NCBI GenBank assembly: GCA_028280615.1
Contig: JANQLK010000019.1
Location: 1 to 64,000, forward strand
Direction: 5' to 3'
Length of the DNA stretch: 64,000 nucleotides
Source: Woeseiaceae bacterium
Lineage (GTDB): Bacteria; Pseudomonadota; Gammaproteobacteria; Steroidobacterales; Woeseiaceae
Below are positions 8,348 through 17,517 of this stretch, in pieces; position 1 is the first letter of the stretch, and each line of letters opens with the position of its first letter. The position numbers and the translations under genes are program-made. The notes below the pieces were generated by a model, which worked only from the letters and a program-made list of their open reading frames with translations, was not told the origin of the DNA and made no database searches.

Positions 8348-9430
8348 ATGAAAGACTCGATCCGTCTGAAGCTCGAGACCGTCCGCGACCGTTTCGAGGA
8401 GCTCGCGGGCCTGCTGGCCGACCCCGACGTCATCGGCGACCAGAACCGGTTCCGCGACCTGTCGATGGAATACGCGCGCCTGGAGCCCGTCGTCAAGCTG
8501 TTCGACGAATTCGAGACGCTGACCGGCGACATGGGCGCTGCCGAAGAGATGGCGGGCGACAGCGACGACGAGATCCGCCAGATGGGCCAGGACGAGCTCG
8601 CGACGCTCAAGGAGCGCGGCGAGGGTCTGGAGCTCGAGCTTAAGAAAGCCCTGATTCCGCCGGACCCGCACGACAACGCCAACGTGTTTCTCGAAGTGCG
8701 TGCCGGCACGGGCGGCGACGAGGCCGCGATCTTCGCCGGCGACCTGTTTCGCATGTATTCGAAGTATGCCGAGACGAAGGGCTGGAACGTCGAAATCCTG
8801 AGCGCCCGGGACGGCGAGCACGGCGGCTACAAGGAGGTCATCAGCAAGCTGACCGGCAGCGGCATCTACGCCGACCTGAAGTTCGAATCGGGTGCGCATC
8901 GCGTGCAGCGCGTACCGGCTACCGAGTCGCAGGGACGAATCCATACCTCGGCCTGCACCGTGGCCGTGCTGCCCGAGCCCGACGAGGTCGAGGAAACCGA
9001 GATCAACCCCGCCGACCTGCGCGTCGATACCTATCGCGCGTCCGGGGCCGGTGGCCAGCACGTCAACAAGACGGACTCGGCCGTGCGGCTGACACACCTG
9101 CCAAGCGGCATCGTCGTCGAGTGCCAGGACGAGCGCTCGCAGCACAAGAATCGCGCCCGCGCGATGTCGCTGTTGCAGGCGAAACTCCTGGACCAGCAGA
9201 TCGCCGAGCAGCAAACCGAGCAGGCCGAGCAGCGCAAGTCGCTGGTCGGCTCGGGCGACCGCTCGGAACGAATTCGTACCTACAACTTCCCGCAGGGACG
9301 CGTGACCGACCACCGCATCAACCTGACGCTGTACAAGCTCGACGAGATTCTCGAAGGCTCGCTCGGCCAGGTCATCGAGCCCCTGACCAACGAATACCAG
9401 GCGGACCGGCTCGCCGCGCTGTCGGACTGA
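8348..9430 (+). CDS. prfA: Peptide chain release factor 1
   Basis: 360 residues, the usual RF1 length. It recognises UAA and UAG and triggers peptide release on the ribosome. The codon-reading PAT tripeptide (RF1-type, not SPF) is at 190-192 and the catalytic GGQ at 235-237, within [12 protein letters not shown]. It follows hemA closely. prmC, which methylates the GGQ Gln and normally follows prfA, is displaced about 3.6 kb downstream by three unrelated genes. Confidence 0.98.
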   Translation: MKDSIRLKLETVRDRFEELAGLLADPDVIGDQNRFRDLSMEYARLEPVVKLFDEFETLTGDMGAAEEMAGDSDDEIRQMGQDELATLKERGEGLELELKKALIPPDPHDNANVFLEVRAGTGGDEAAIFAGDLFRMYSKYAETKGWNVEILSARDGEHGGYKEVISKLTGSGIYADLKFESGAHRVQRVPATESQGRIHTSACTVAVLPEPDEVEETEINPADLRVDTYRASGAGGQHVNKTDSAVRLTHLPSGIVVECQDERSQHKNRARAMSLLQAKLLDQQIAEQQTEQAEQRKSLVGSGDRSERIRTYNFPQGRVTDHRINLTLYKLDEILEGSLGQVIEPLTNEYQADRLAALSD

Positions 9431-9438
9431 GGCTTGCC

Positions 9439-10440
9439 TTGGCCGCGCCGCCGATCCGCATCGGACTACTCGGCGCCTCCAGGATCGCGCGCGGCGCGAT
9501 CATCGGGCCGGCGAACGAAATTGGCGGCGCGACCGTGACGCGGGTTGCCGCGAGCGACCGCGAACGCGCGCTGGCCTACGCCGACGAATACGGCATCCCG
9601 GACGTCGAGAAGGACTACGAAGCGCTCGTCGCGAGCGACACCGTGGACCTCGTATACAACGCGTTGCCGCCGTCAGGGCACTGCGTCTGGACGCTGGCCG
9701 CGCTGGCCAACGGCAAGCACGTGCTTTGCGAGAAGCCGTTCGCGATGAACGCCGACGAGGCCAAGCGCATGGTCGAGGCCGCGAGTGACGCGCCCGGCGT
9801 GCTCGTCGAAGCGTTTCACTACCGCTTTCACCCGGCCTTCGAGCGGCTGCTCGCGCTCGTGGACGCGGGCAGCGTCGGCCGAATCCGGCGCCTGGACGCC
9901 TATTTCAACGTTACGATTCCGTACCGCGAAGGCGAGCTGCGGCACACGCTCGAGGTGGGTGGCGGTGCACTCATGGACCTCGGCTGCTATTCGTTGCACT
10001 GGCTGCGCTCGATCATGCGAGCCGAACCGGCCGTGCTGTCGGCTGCGGCCGTCGAGGAGCGCGCCGGCGTCGACGTTTCGATGCGCGCATCGCTCGATTT
10101 CGACGGCGTCCCGGCCGAGATCGCATGTTCAATGGCCGAAGGCCTGCCGCCGGGGCACAAGGCGGCGCTCACGATCGAGGGCGAACGCGGCAGGCTCGAA
10201 ATGGTCAATCCGCTGGCACCGCACACGGGTCACGAGATCCGGCTCGACACGGATGAGATCAAGACGACGGAGTCCGTGGACGGCCACAGCACCTACCGGC
10301 ATCAGCTCGAAGCGGTCCTCGACGTCATCAGCGGCAGCGCCGACGCGGTCACGGGCGGTGCGGACGCCGTCGGCAACATGCGCGCGATCGACGCGATCTA
10401 TCGCGCCGCCGGCATGCTGCCGCGCGGCAAGTCAGTCTAA
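9439..10440 (+). CDS. Gfo/Idh/MocA family NAD(P)-dependent oxidoreductase
   Basis: 333 residues. An N-terminal Rossmann fold opens with IRIGLLGASRIARG, the family Lys is in CEKPFAMN, and a C-terminal alpha/beta domain carries GGGALMDLGCYSLHWL, the usual substrate-pocket segment. Substrate cannot be told from sequence; relatives act on sugars, inositol or biliverdin-like compounds. The start is TTG at 9439, 8 bases past the prfA stop with GAGG six bases upstream; no ATG is available in frame near there. It may be co-transcribed with hemA-prfA. The 3' end overlaps the convergent PLP gene by 4 bases. Confidence 0.88.
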   Translation: MAAPPIRIGLLGASRIARGAIIGPANEIGGATVTRVAASDRERALAYADEYGIPDVEKDYEALVASDTVDLVYNALPPSGHCVWTLAALANGKHVLCEKPFAMNADEAKRMVEAASDAPGVLVEAFHYRFHPAFERLLALVDAGSVGRIRRLDAYFNVTIPYREGELRHTLEVGGGALMDLGCYSLHWLRSIMRAEPAVLSAAAVEERAGVDVSMRASLDFDGVPAEIACSMAEGLPPGHKAALTIEGERGRLEMVNPLAPHTGHEIRLDTDEIKTTESVDGHSTYRHQLEAVLDVISGSADAVTGGADAVGNMRAIDAIYRAAGMLPRGKSV

Positions 10441-11600
10441 GCGGAAGCGGTGAGTGCCCCGTCGAGATCGGCGATCAGGTCGTCGAGCCCTTCGATGCCG
10501 ACCGATAGCCGGACGAGCTCGTCCGAGATGCCGAGTTTCGCGCGTTCCTCGGCGGGCACCGACGCGTGGGTCATGATGGCGGGATGGTCGACGAGGCTTT
10601 CGACACCGCCCAGGCTTTCGGCGAGCGCGAACACCTCGCAGTTCTCGAGGAAGCGGCGCGACGCCTCGAGGCCGCCTTTTATGAAGAATGTGACAATGCC
10701 GCCGCCGCCCGGCATCTGCCGCTCGGCGAGCGCGTGCTGCGGATGCGAGGCGAGCCCGGGGTACAGCACGCGCTCGACCCGTTTGTCCGCCTCGAGCCAC
10801 TCGGCAATCGCGCGCGCGTTCTCCGAACTCCGCTCCATGCGCACGGCCAGCGTCTTCAGACCCCGGAGCGCGAGAAAGCTGTCGAACGGCCCCTGCACGG
10901 CACCGATCGAGTTCTGCAGGTAGGCGAGCTGCTCGGCGAGCTCGTCGTCGGCTGTCACTGCGATCCCGCCGACCATGTCGGAGTGGCCGTTCAGGAACTT
11001 GGTTGCCGAATGCATGACGATGTCGGCGCCGAGCTCGATCGGCCGTTGCAGGTACGGCGTCGCGAACGTGTTGTCGACGACGACGATGCTGCCGCGCTTA
11101 CTCGCGAGCGCGACGATCGCCGGGATGTCGACGACCTTGAGCGTCGGGTTGGTCGGACTCTCGAGCCAGACCATCCGCGTACCCGCCGTAATCGCCGCAT
11201 CGGCCGCGGCGAGATCGGTCAGGTCGACGAACGAGAACTCGAGACCCGCGCTGCGCTCGCGCACGCCGTGGAACAGCCGCCGGCTGCCGCCGTACAGGTC
11301 GTCCATCGCGACGACGCGGTCGCCCGAATCGATGAGTTCGAGAATCGTCGCCGTCGCGGCCATGCCCGACGCGAATGCGAAGCCGTGGGTCGCGGACTCC
11401 AGGTCGGCGACACAGCGCTCGTAAGCCATGCGGGTCGGGTTCTGGGTCCGCGAGTATTCGTAGCCCTGGTGCTGACCGGGACTGGACTGGACGTAGGTCG
11501 ACGTGGCGTAGATCGGCGGCATGATCGCGCCGGTCGAGGGATCCGGGCTCTGGCCCGCGTGAATCGTGCGCGTCGGAAACTGCTTTTTCTTAACCGTCAC
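10437..11600 (-). CDS. Cystathionine gamma-lyase / gamma-synthase (PLP enzyme)
   Basis: 387 residues, Cys/Met metabolism PLP family. The Schiff-base Lys201 is in HSATKFLNGHSD; YEYSRTQNPT (47-56) and ASGMAA (78-82) bind PLP and phosphate. Sequence alone does not separate gamma-synthase (MetB) from gamma-lyase. The gene lies 7 bases after a cystathionine beta-synthase on the same strand, which favours gamma-lyase and a homocysteine-to-cysteine route. Cytosolic; no regulatory site seen between the two genes. Confidence 0.9.
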   Translation of the reverse strand: MTVKKKQFPTRTIHAGQSPDPSTGAIMPPIYATSTYVQSSPGQHQGYEYSRTQNPTRMAYERCVADLESATHGFAFASGMAATATILELIDSGDRVVAMDDLYGGSRRLFHGVRERSAGLEFSFVDLTDLAAADAAITAGTRMVWLESPTNPTLKVVDIPAIVALASKRGSIVVVDNTFATPYLQRPIELGADIVMHSATKFLNGHSDMVGGIAVTADDELAEQLAYLQNSIGAVQGPFDSFLALRGLKTLAVRMERSSENARAIAEWLEADKRVERVLYPGLASHPQHALAERQMPGGGGIVTFFIKGGLEASRRFLENCEVFALAESLGGVESLVDHPAIMTHASVPAEERAKLGISDELVRLSVGIEGLDDLIADLDGALTASA

Positions 11601-11607
11601 TGCTTGC

Positions 11608-12969
11608 TCACATCTGCCGTCGCAGGTAATTGAGTACGTCGGACCGCGTGATCAGTCCGAGGAACTCGTCGCCGTCCATGATCGCCGCGTAGGGCTGCAC
11701 GTGCAGCATCGCGACCAGGTTGTTGATGCTCGTGTCTTTCTCGAGCTTTATGAACGCCTTCTCCATGGCCTGCTCCACGGGCAGTGCCATGCGCTTCGGA
11801 TCCTCGAATACGAGCTGGATGATCGCATCCTCGGTGATGATGCCGACCAGCTCGCCGTCCTTCATGACCGGTAGCTGGGAAAACCCGGCGTTACGCAGTC
11901 GGTTGTGCGCGGTCGTAATGACGTCCTGCGGACCGACCGTGATCGTCGCGCGCTCGCCGTGCAGACGGCCGATCAGGTCGCGCAGGTCCCCCTTCTGCTC
12001 GCGCTGGATGAAGCCCTGATCCTCGAGCCAGAAGTCGTTGTACAGCTTCGACAGGTACTTGTTGCCCGTGTCGCAGGCGAAGGTGACGACGTTCTTCGGC
12101 GTGTCCTGTTCCCGGCAGTACTTGAGCGCCGCTGCGACGCAGGTGCCCGACGAGGAACCGGCGAGCAGGCCCTCCTTGCGCAGGAGTTCGCGCGCGGCGC
12201 GGAACGACTCGGCGTCGCTGATCGCGTAGGCGCCCTTCACCTGGCTGAAGTCGGCAATGTCGGGAATGAAGTCCTCGCCGATGCCCTCGACAAGCCAGCT
12301 GCCGCCCTCGCCCAGTTCGCCCTTGTTGATGTAATCGGCGAGCACCGAGCCCTCGGGGTCGGCGAGGATCAGGGCCACATCGGGCGCGTGCTCCATCAGG
12401 TACTTGCCAAGCCCGGACACCGTGCCGCTCGAGCCGACGCCGAGCACGATCGCATCGACGTTGCCGTCGAGTTCCTCGACGATCTCGGGGCCGGTCGTCA
12501 GCTCGTGCGCGAGCGGGTTGTCGGGATTGCCGAACTGGTTGATGAAGTAGGCGCCCTGCTCGTCGGCGATGCGCCTGCCGAGGTCCTGGTAGTACTCGGG
12601 ATGGCCCTTGCCGACGTCGGACCGGGTCAGTACGACCTCGGCGCCCATCGCGCGCAGGTTGAATATCTTCTCCTGGCTCATCTTGTCCGGCAGCACGAGG
12701 ATCAGCGTATAGCCGCGCTGCGCGGCGACCAGCGCGAGACCGAGCCCCGTGTTGCCGGCCGTCGCCTCGACGAGCGTGTCGCCGGGCTTGATGTCACCGC
12801 GCTTCTCGGCTTCGTCGATCATCGAGATGCCGATCCGGTCCTTGATCGAGCCGCCCGGGTTCATGAGCTCGAGCTTCAAGAACAGGCGGCACTTGCCCGT
12901 ATCCAGGTGACGGGCTTCGAGCATCGGCGTGTTGCCCACCATGTCGAGGACATTCCGGTAGATTGCCAT
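11608..12969 (-). CDS. Cystathionine beta-synthase with CBS domain pair
   Basis: 453 residues. The PLP fold-type II catalytic domain (about 1-320) has the Schiff-base Lys43 in NPGGSIKDR, an asparagine-loop region TAGNTG, and a glycine-rich phosphate site GVGSSGTVSG. Two CBS domains (about 335-453, ending in LITRSDVLNYLRRQM) probably bind adenosyl ligands and regulate activity. The enzyme joins serine and homocysteine to cystathionine. The ATG at 12969 matches the family N-terminus (MAIYRNVLDMVGNTP); a longer frame extends upstream without coding character. It is first gene of a two-gene operon and divergent from prmC. Confidence 0.92.
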   Translation of the reverse strand: MAIYRNVLDMVGNTPMLEARHLDTGKCRLFLKLELMNPGGSIKDRIGISMIDEAEKRGDIKPGDTLVEATAGNTGLGLALVAAQRGYTLILVLPDKMSQEKIFNLRAMGAEVVLTRSDVGKGHPEYYQDLGRRIADEQGAYFINQFGNPDNPLAHELTTGPEIVEELDGNVDAIVLGVGSSGTVSGLGKYLMEHAPDVALILADPEGSVLADYINKGELGEGGSWLVEGIGEDFIPDIADFSQVKGAYAISDAESFRAARELLRKEGLLAGSSSGTCVAAALKYCREQDTPKNVVTFACDTGNKYLSKLYNDFWLEDQGFIQREQKGDLRDLIGRLHGERATITVGPQDVITTAHNRLRNAGFSQLPVMKDGELVGIITEDAIIQLVFEDPKRMALPVEQAMEKAFIKLEKDTSINNLVAMLHVQPYAAIMDGDEFLGLITRSDVLNYLRRQM

Positions 12970-13057
12970 GCGCTTTGAGAAATCGGTTGCCTGTGAAATG
13001 ATCGCGCAGTGTACGCGAAATCCCCAATGTTGGCTTGAGCGGCCCGGCCTTCGATCC

Positions 13058-13909
13058 ATGCACATCGAGGCGCTGATCCGGGACGTCACGGCAAGGCTCG
13101 AGTCCGTGAGCGACTCGCCGCGTCTGGACGCCGAAATACTGCTCGGCCGGGCCATCGACATGCCGCGCAGCTACCTGTTCGCGCATCCCGAGGACCAACC
13201 GGACCCGGCGGCGGTCGAACGACTCGAGCAAACCGTTCTGCGTCGTCTGGCGGGCGAACCCATGGCCTACATCACGGGCGTCAAGGAATTCTGGTCGATG
13301 GAGCTCGCGGTCACGCCGGCGACGCTCGTGCCGCGTCCCGAGACCGAGATTCTCGTCGAACGGGCGCTTGAGGCGATATCGCGCAAGGCGGAGTTCGACG
13401 TACTCGACCTCGGCACGGGGAGCGGCGCCGTGGCGCTTGCGATCGCGAAGGAGCGCAGGCTGTCCCGGGTGACGGCCGTGGACCTCTGCCCCCACGCCGT
13501 ACGCGTCGCCGAGCACAATGCTCGCGCGAATGACCTCGACAACGTGACCTGTCTCGTGGGCGCCTGGACGGCACCCGTTTCGGACCGCGCATTCGACGTC
13601 GTCGTCTCCAACCCGCCCTACGTCGCCGAGGGCGACCCGGCGCTCGATGCCCTCGCCGCGGAACCCCGGTCGGCGCTCGTCGCGGGCGCGGACGGCCTGG
13701 ACGCAATCCGGCGGCTGGCCGAGGTATGCCTGGGCGTCACGCGGCCTGGCGGCTGGATCGTGCTCGAACATGGCGCTGACCAGGCCGACGCCGTCGCCCG
13801 CGAACTCTCGACGCGCGGCTGGACGTCGATCGACCTCCGGCGGGACTACGCGGGCCTGCCGCGCGTTACGGCGGCACAGAAGCCTGCGCTCGATGCCGAA
13901 GTGTGCTAA
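13058..13909 (+). CDS. prmC: Release factor glutamine N5-methyltransferase
   Basis: 283 residues. It methylates the Gln of the GGQ motif in RF1 and RF2 using SAM. A helical N-terminal domain (1-85) is followed by a class I methyltransferase fold with motif I DLGTGSGAVAL at 117-127 and the catalytic NPPY at 185-188. The ATG at 13058 was chosen because the family N-terminus starts there; the frame continues upstream into the divergent promoter region. It is separated from prfA by an oxidoreductase and the transsulfuration pair. ppiB follows after 34 bases. Confidence 0.95.
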   Translation: MHIEALIRDVTARLESVSDSPRLDAEILLGRAIDMPRSYLFAHPEDQPDPAAVERLEQTVLRRLAGEPMAYITGVKEFWSMELAVTPATLVPRPETEILVERALEAISRKAEFDVLDLGTGSGAVALAIAKERRLSRVTAVDLCPHAVRVAEHNARANDLDNVTCLVGAWTAPVSDRAFDVVVSNPPYVAEGDPALDALAAEPRSALVAGADGLDAIRRLAEVCLGVTRPGGWIVLEHGADQADAVARELSTRGWTSIDLRRDYAGLPRVTAAQKPALDAEVC

Positions 13910-13943
13910 TTAGGCGGCATCAATCGTAAGGAACGACCACCTA

Positions 13944-14429
13944 ATGATCTCTATCAAGACCAACCACGGCGACATCAGCGTCGAACTGTTCGAAGACAAG
14001 GCCCCGATCACCTGCGAGAACTTCCGCCAGTACGCGGGCGACGGCTTTTTTGACGGCACGATCTTTCACCGCGTGATTCCGGGCTTCATGATCCAGGGCG
14101 GCGGCTTCGACGCCGACATGAACCAGAAGCCGACCCGCGACTCGATCAAGAACGAGGCCGACAACGGCGAATCCAACGTCCGCGGCACGCTGGCCATGGC
14201 GCGCACGCAGGTGGTCGACAGCGCCACGGCGCAGTTCTTCATCAACCTGAAGGACAACGACTTCCTGAACCACGGCGGCCGCGATTTCGGCTACGCGGTA
14301 TTCGGCAGGGTCAGCGACGGAATGGACGTCGTCGACAAGATCGCCGGCGTGGCAACCGGCAACCAGGCCGGACACCAGGACGTGCCGCTGACGCCCGTGG
14401 TCATCGAACAGGTCACGGTTGGCGACTGA
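13944..14429 (+). CDS. ppiB: Cyclophilin-type peptidyl-prolyl isomerase B
   Basis: 161 residues without a signal peptide, so a cytosolic cyclophilin. The active-site Arg is in [13 protein letters not shown] and the PPIase core continues through [23 protein letters not shown] lies about 12 bases before the ATG. It overlaps the next gene by 11 bases, suggesting a prmC-ppiB-EEP transcription unit. Size and sequence match PpiB rather than the periplasmic PpiA. Confidence 0.95.
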   Translation: MISIKTNHGDISVELFEDKAPITCENFRQYAGDGFFDGTIFHRVIPGFMIQGGGFDADMNQKPTRDSIKNEADNGESNVRGTLAMARTQVVDSATAQFFINLKDNDFLNHGGRDFGYAVFGRVSDGMDVVDKIAGVATGNQAGHQDVPLTPVVIEQVTVGD

Positions 14430-15369
14430 ACCGCGCTGGAAGACGACCGTCGTGGGCCTCATGGAGGCCGCGATGGTCCTCACGGTCGTCTTCTCGGTGG
14501 CCACGGTCTTCAATGAGTGGCACCGCTACCTCGAGCTGTTTTCACACTTCCGGCTGCAGTACCTGGGCGTGGCGCTGCTCCTGACGCTGGCCTTCCTCGC
14601 CCTGCGCTGGCGGACCTACAGCCTCGCCGGGATTGCCACGGTGCTGCTCAACGCCTGGTTCGTCGTGCCCTGGTATCTCTCGCCGGACGAGCCGCCGGCC
14701 GCTGCCGCCGAAATGAAGCTGATGCTGTCGAACGTGCTGGCGTCGAACCCGAGCGCGGACCGATTCCTCGAGCTGGTCGCCAGCGAGGCGCCGGACGTCG
14801 TCGTCATACAGGAAGCGACACCGTCCTTCATGGCCCAGCTCGGCCCGCTCGATAGCGACTATCCGCACAGGATCGCGGAGCCGCGCGACGATCCATTCGG
14901 CATAGCGCTGTACTCGAAGCTCGAGCTCGAGTCCGCCGCCGTGAACAGCTCGGTACCGATGGGCTTTCCCGAGATTATCGCCCGGCTCACGTCGGGCGAT
15001 AAAGCACTGAATCTCATCGCAACGCACCCTGTGGCGCCCATCGGCGCCAGTAACGTGAGCTCGCGCAACCTGCAGCTCGACGGTGTTGCACAGCTGGCCG
15101 CGCGCACGCCTCCCCCGCTCGTGCTGATCGGCGACTTGAATACCACGATGTGGGGGCACCACTACGAACGTCTGGTCAGCACCGCCGGCTTGAGGAATGC
15201 TCGCGCAGGCTTCGGCGTGCATCCGACCTGGCCGATGTTCATGCCGTTCGCTATGATCCCGATCGACCACTGCCTGGTATCCGACGACATCCGGGTGACC
15301 GCGTTCGAGTCGGGGCCGACCGTAGGCTCCGACCACCTGCCGATAATCGTGACGCTCACGTTCGATTGA
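14419..15369 (+). CDS. Membrane-anchored endonuclease/exonuclease/phosphatase family protein
   Basis: 316 residues. Three hydrophobic helices (about 13-32, 47-65 and 68-87) precede an EEP-fold domain facing the periplasm. Catalytic positions are visible: Glu132 in VVVIQEATP, His203 in ATHP, Asp239 and Asn241 in IGDLNTTMW, and Asp283-His284 and Asp305-His306 in GSDHLP. Members hydrolyse phosphodiesters of lipids, nucleotides or DNA; the substrate is unknown. The start is TTG at 14419, inside the end of ppiB; an in-frame ATG at 14461 is a possible alternative but would trim the first helix. Confidence 0.85.
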   Translation: MATEPRWKTTVVGLMEAAMVLTVVFSVATVFNEWHRYLELFSHFRLQYLGVALLLTLAFLALRWRTYSLAGIATVLLNAWFVVPWYLSPDEPPAAAAEMKLMLSNVLASNPSADRFLELVASEAPDVVVIQEATPSFMAQLGPLDSDYPHRIAEPRDDPFGIALYSKLELESAAVNSSVPMGFPEIIARLTSGDKALNLIATHPVAPIGASNVSSRNLQLDGVAQLAARTPPPLVLIGDLNTTMWGHHYERLVSTAGLRNARAGFGVHPTWPMFMPFAMIPIDHCLVSDDIRVTAFESGPTVGSDHLPIIVTLTFD

Positions 15370-15424
15370 CGGGCATGCCGGGCTGCTAGACTCTGGGCCT
15401 CGGGAACTCAAAGCACGGTGCAGC

Positions 15425-15796
15425 ATGAAACGACCCATCCGGTTCGATGCCGGCAGCCAATCCATCGCCGTCGAGCACGGCTTCTCGGTCAGACCGATCC
15501 CACTCCAGAACGATCCGCCCGAGCCGATCGAGGGGGCCATCTTCGGCGTCGCGGACATGAGCGAGAACTCGCCGCACGCGGGCGAACGGCATCCCGACGG
15601 TGACGAGATCCTGTACCTGGTGTCGGGACGCGTGCGCGTCGTGCTGCTCGAGAGCGACGACGACGATATCGACCTCGGGCCAGGCGACGGCCTGCTCGTA
15701 CCGAAGGGCATCTGGCACCGCGTGGACATCCTCGAGCCCAGCCGCATCGTGTACCTGACGCCGGGCCCGAACGGCGAGCACCGGCCGCTGCCCTGA
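15425..15796 (+). CDS. Cupin-domain protein
   Basis: 123 residues, a single small cupin. The metal-binding pattern is complete: His56, Asp60 and Glu61 in ERHPDGDEILY, with His98 in PKGIWHRV. The last segment ends in PGPNGEHRPLP. Such one-domain cupins bind a divalent metal and act as dioxygenases, isomerases or ligand sensors; no specific role can be assigned. It lies 55 bases after the EEP gene and 37 before a GNAT gene, on the same strand. Confidence 0.85.
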   Translation: MKRPIRFDAGSQSIAVEHGFSVRPIPLQNDPPEPIEGAIFGVADMSENSPHAGERHPDGDEILYLVSGRVRVVLLESDDDDIDLGPGDGLLVPKGIWHRVDILEPSRIVYLTPGPNGEHRPLP

Positions 15797-15833
15797 GCGG
15801 CGGGCGGGCCCCGAAGCGGCACGGTCTTCCAAC

Positions 15834-16331
15834 ATGACGTCGACTCACTGCATCCGCGAGGCCAGGTCCGAGGAGGCTGTCGCGCTCTCCGAGCTCGCCG
15901 TTCGCTCGAAGGGCCACTGGGGTTATTCGCGCGAGTTTCTCGATGCGTGCCGCGGTGAGCTGACGGTCGACCCGGCGAGGATGGCAACGCGCGAGTACGA
16001 GGCGCACGTCGCCGTCGACGGGCCGAGAATCCTGGGCTTCTACGCGCTCGAGGAGCTATCGATCACGGCGTTCGAACTCAGTGCGCTGTTCGTCGATCCG
16101 CCCTACATAGGCCATGGCGTCGGCCGCGACCTGCTTCAGCATGCGCTCAGGAACCTGGCCGCGAAAGGCGCCGAGACGCTCGTCATCCAGGGCGACCCGA
16201 ATGCCGTGAAATTCTACGAGGCCGCCGGTGCGCGACTCGTCGGTTCGCGCGCCTCGGGCAGCATCCCGGGCCGCGAGCTGCCGCTGTACGAGATCGACAT
16301 CGGCACGTCGACGACCATCGACGCGTGCTGA
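15834..16331 (+). CDS. GNAT family N-acetyltransferase
   Basis: 165 residues with the GNAT fold: an N-terminal IREARSEEAVALSEL strand-helix, a central beta segment (HVAVDGPRILGFYALEEL), and the acetyl-CoA pyrophosphate loop around VDPPYIGHGVGRDLLQHAL (near 83-101), followed by the C-terminal NAVKFYEAAGARLVG block. The acceptor (amine, peptide or small molecule) is unknown. The gene is in the accessory cluster downstream of prmC-ppiB. Confidence 0.88.
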   Translation: MTSTHCIREARSEEAVALSELAVRSKGHWGYSREFLDACRGELTVDPARMATREYEAHVAVDGPRILGFYALEELSITAFELSALFVDPPYIGHGVGRDLLQHALRNLAAKGAETLVIQGDPNAVKFYEAAGARLVGSRASGSIPGRELPLYEIDIGTSTTIDAC

Positions 16332-16373
16332 GCGGCCGCGGCGCTTTATGTCTACCGGTCCGTGGGGTGACGA

Positions 16374-16904
16374 TTGAACGACGGTAACGGCACGACGGAC
16401 CGGTCGGCACGGCTGCGCTACGCCGCGTACGGCTCCAACCTGCACCCGGACCGCCTGAGGGCGCGCGTTGCATCGGCACGGCTCGAGGGCACCGCATTCG
16501 TCGCTGACTTTGCGCTGTGCTTCGACAAGCGCGGCGTCGACGGCTCGGGCAAGGCATCGATCACCGACGGCGGCTCCGGCGTGCACATCGCCGTGTACTC
16601 GCTCGACGCCGCGGACAAGGCCGAACTCGACCGCTACGAGCACATCAACATCGGCTACCATGACCGGACGATCGACGTACCGGGTTTCGGGGAGTGCTTC
16701 TCTTACACGGCAACCGACGCCTATGCCGTCAAGGGACTCGAGCCGTACTGCTGGTACCACGCCCTCGTGGTCGCGGGCGCGGTCGCCCACGGGTTTCCCG
16801 CCGAATACATCGAAGGCCTGAAGGTCGTGCGCCACGTCGTGGACCCGGACCCGGACCGACGGCGCCGCAACTGGGCCCTCGTCGAATCGCTCAAGTCCTT
16901 CTGA
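16374..16904 (+). CDS. Gamma-glutamylcyclotransferase-like (AIG2/GGCT fold) protein
   Basis: 176 residues. The glycine-loop motif YAAYGSNL near residue 18-25 is diagnostic of the GGCT/AIG2 fold, and the following segments (LDAADKAELDRYEHI, then a Tyr-rich strand) contain the acidic residue expected to act as general base (Glu in the ELDRYEH region). Possible substrates are gamma-glutamyl amino acids or gamma-glutamylamines. The start is TTG at 16374 with GGGGTGA just upstream; no ATG lies before the YGSN motif. Confidence 0.75.
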   Translation: MNDGNGTTDRSARLRYAAYGSNLHPDRLRARVASARLEGTAFVADFALCFDKRGVDGSGKASITDGGSGVHIAVYSLDAADKAELDRYEHINIGYHDRTIDVPGFGECFSYTATDAYAVKGLEPYCWYHALVVAGAVAHGFPAEYIEGLKVVRHVVDPDPDRRRRNWALVESLKSF

Positions 16905-16926
16905 GCGACATGGCCTGGAGTCCCGA

Positions 16927-17439
16927 ATGAACCGCCGGCAGCGCCAGCGCCCGCGCTTCCAGGCAACGACGCTGATCGCGGGCGCGCTCCTGCTCATGAT
17001 CCTGTTCGTCTCGGCCGGGTATTTCTTCTGGCTGCTGCCCGGCGACGGCTCTTCGGCCTCGCCGTCGTCCGCAGCGGCGCGGCAGCACGACCGCTGGCGC
17101 GAGCTTAAGCCGCGAGCCTATCGCTACGTCGTCCGCCGAAGCTGCGACTGCACGCGCGACTACCTCGCGGCCTATACCGTGACCGTGCGCGATGGCAGGA
17201 CCACGGCGACGTTCCCGATCCCGGTGGAAGCGAGCGGCGGCGGATTCCTCGAAGCCCCGCCCGAGCCGGATACGATCGACGACGTTTTCGCGGCGATCGC
17301 CGACGCCACGGCGGCCGATCTCGACGTGAGCGCCGGCTACGATCGCCAGTTCGGCTTTCCGGTCGCGGTAGCGATCCGCGGGCGCGGCGAGACCCGCGGC
17401 TGGTCGGTCCGGGACTTCGAAGTCCTGGTGGCCCGGTAG
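16927..17439 (+). CDS. DUF6174 family membrane-anchored protein
   Basis: 170 residues. A basic N-terminus and one hydrophobic segment (about 14-38) anchor a periplasmic domain. The domain has the layout of DUF6174: a W...PxxYRYVVRRSCDC segment with two cysteines three residues apart counted as CDC, a beta strand, a DTIDDVFAAIADA helix, then YDRQFGFPVAVAI. No catalytic role is known. It sits 22 bases after the GGCT-like gene. Confidence 0.7.
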   Translation: MNRRQRQRPRFQATTLIAGALLLMILFVSAGYFFWLLPGDGSSASPSSAAARQHDRWRELKPRAYRYVVRRSCDCTRDYLAAYTVTVRDGRTTATFPIPVEASGGGFLEAPPEPDTIDDVFAAIADATAADLDVSAGYDRQFGFPVAVAIRGRGETRGWSVRDFEVLVAR

Positions 17440-17517
17440 TATCCTCAGGCGCGCTTTGAGCGTGGCCCCAATGCCGCTATTCTGAACCGAGACCCTTGCG
17501 CTTAAACGAGGCCCAGC

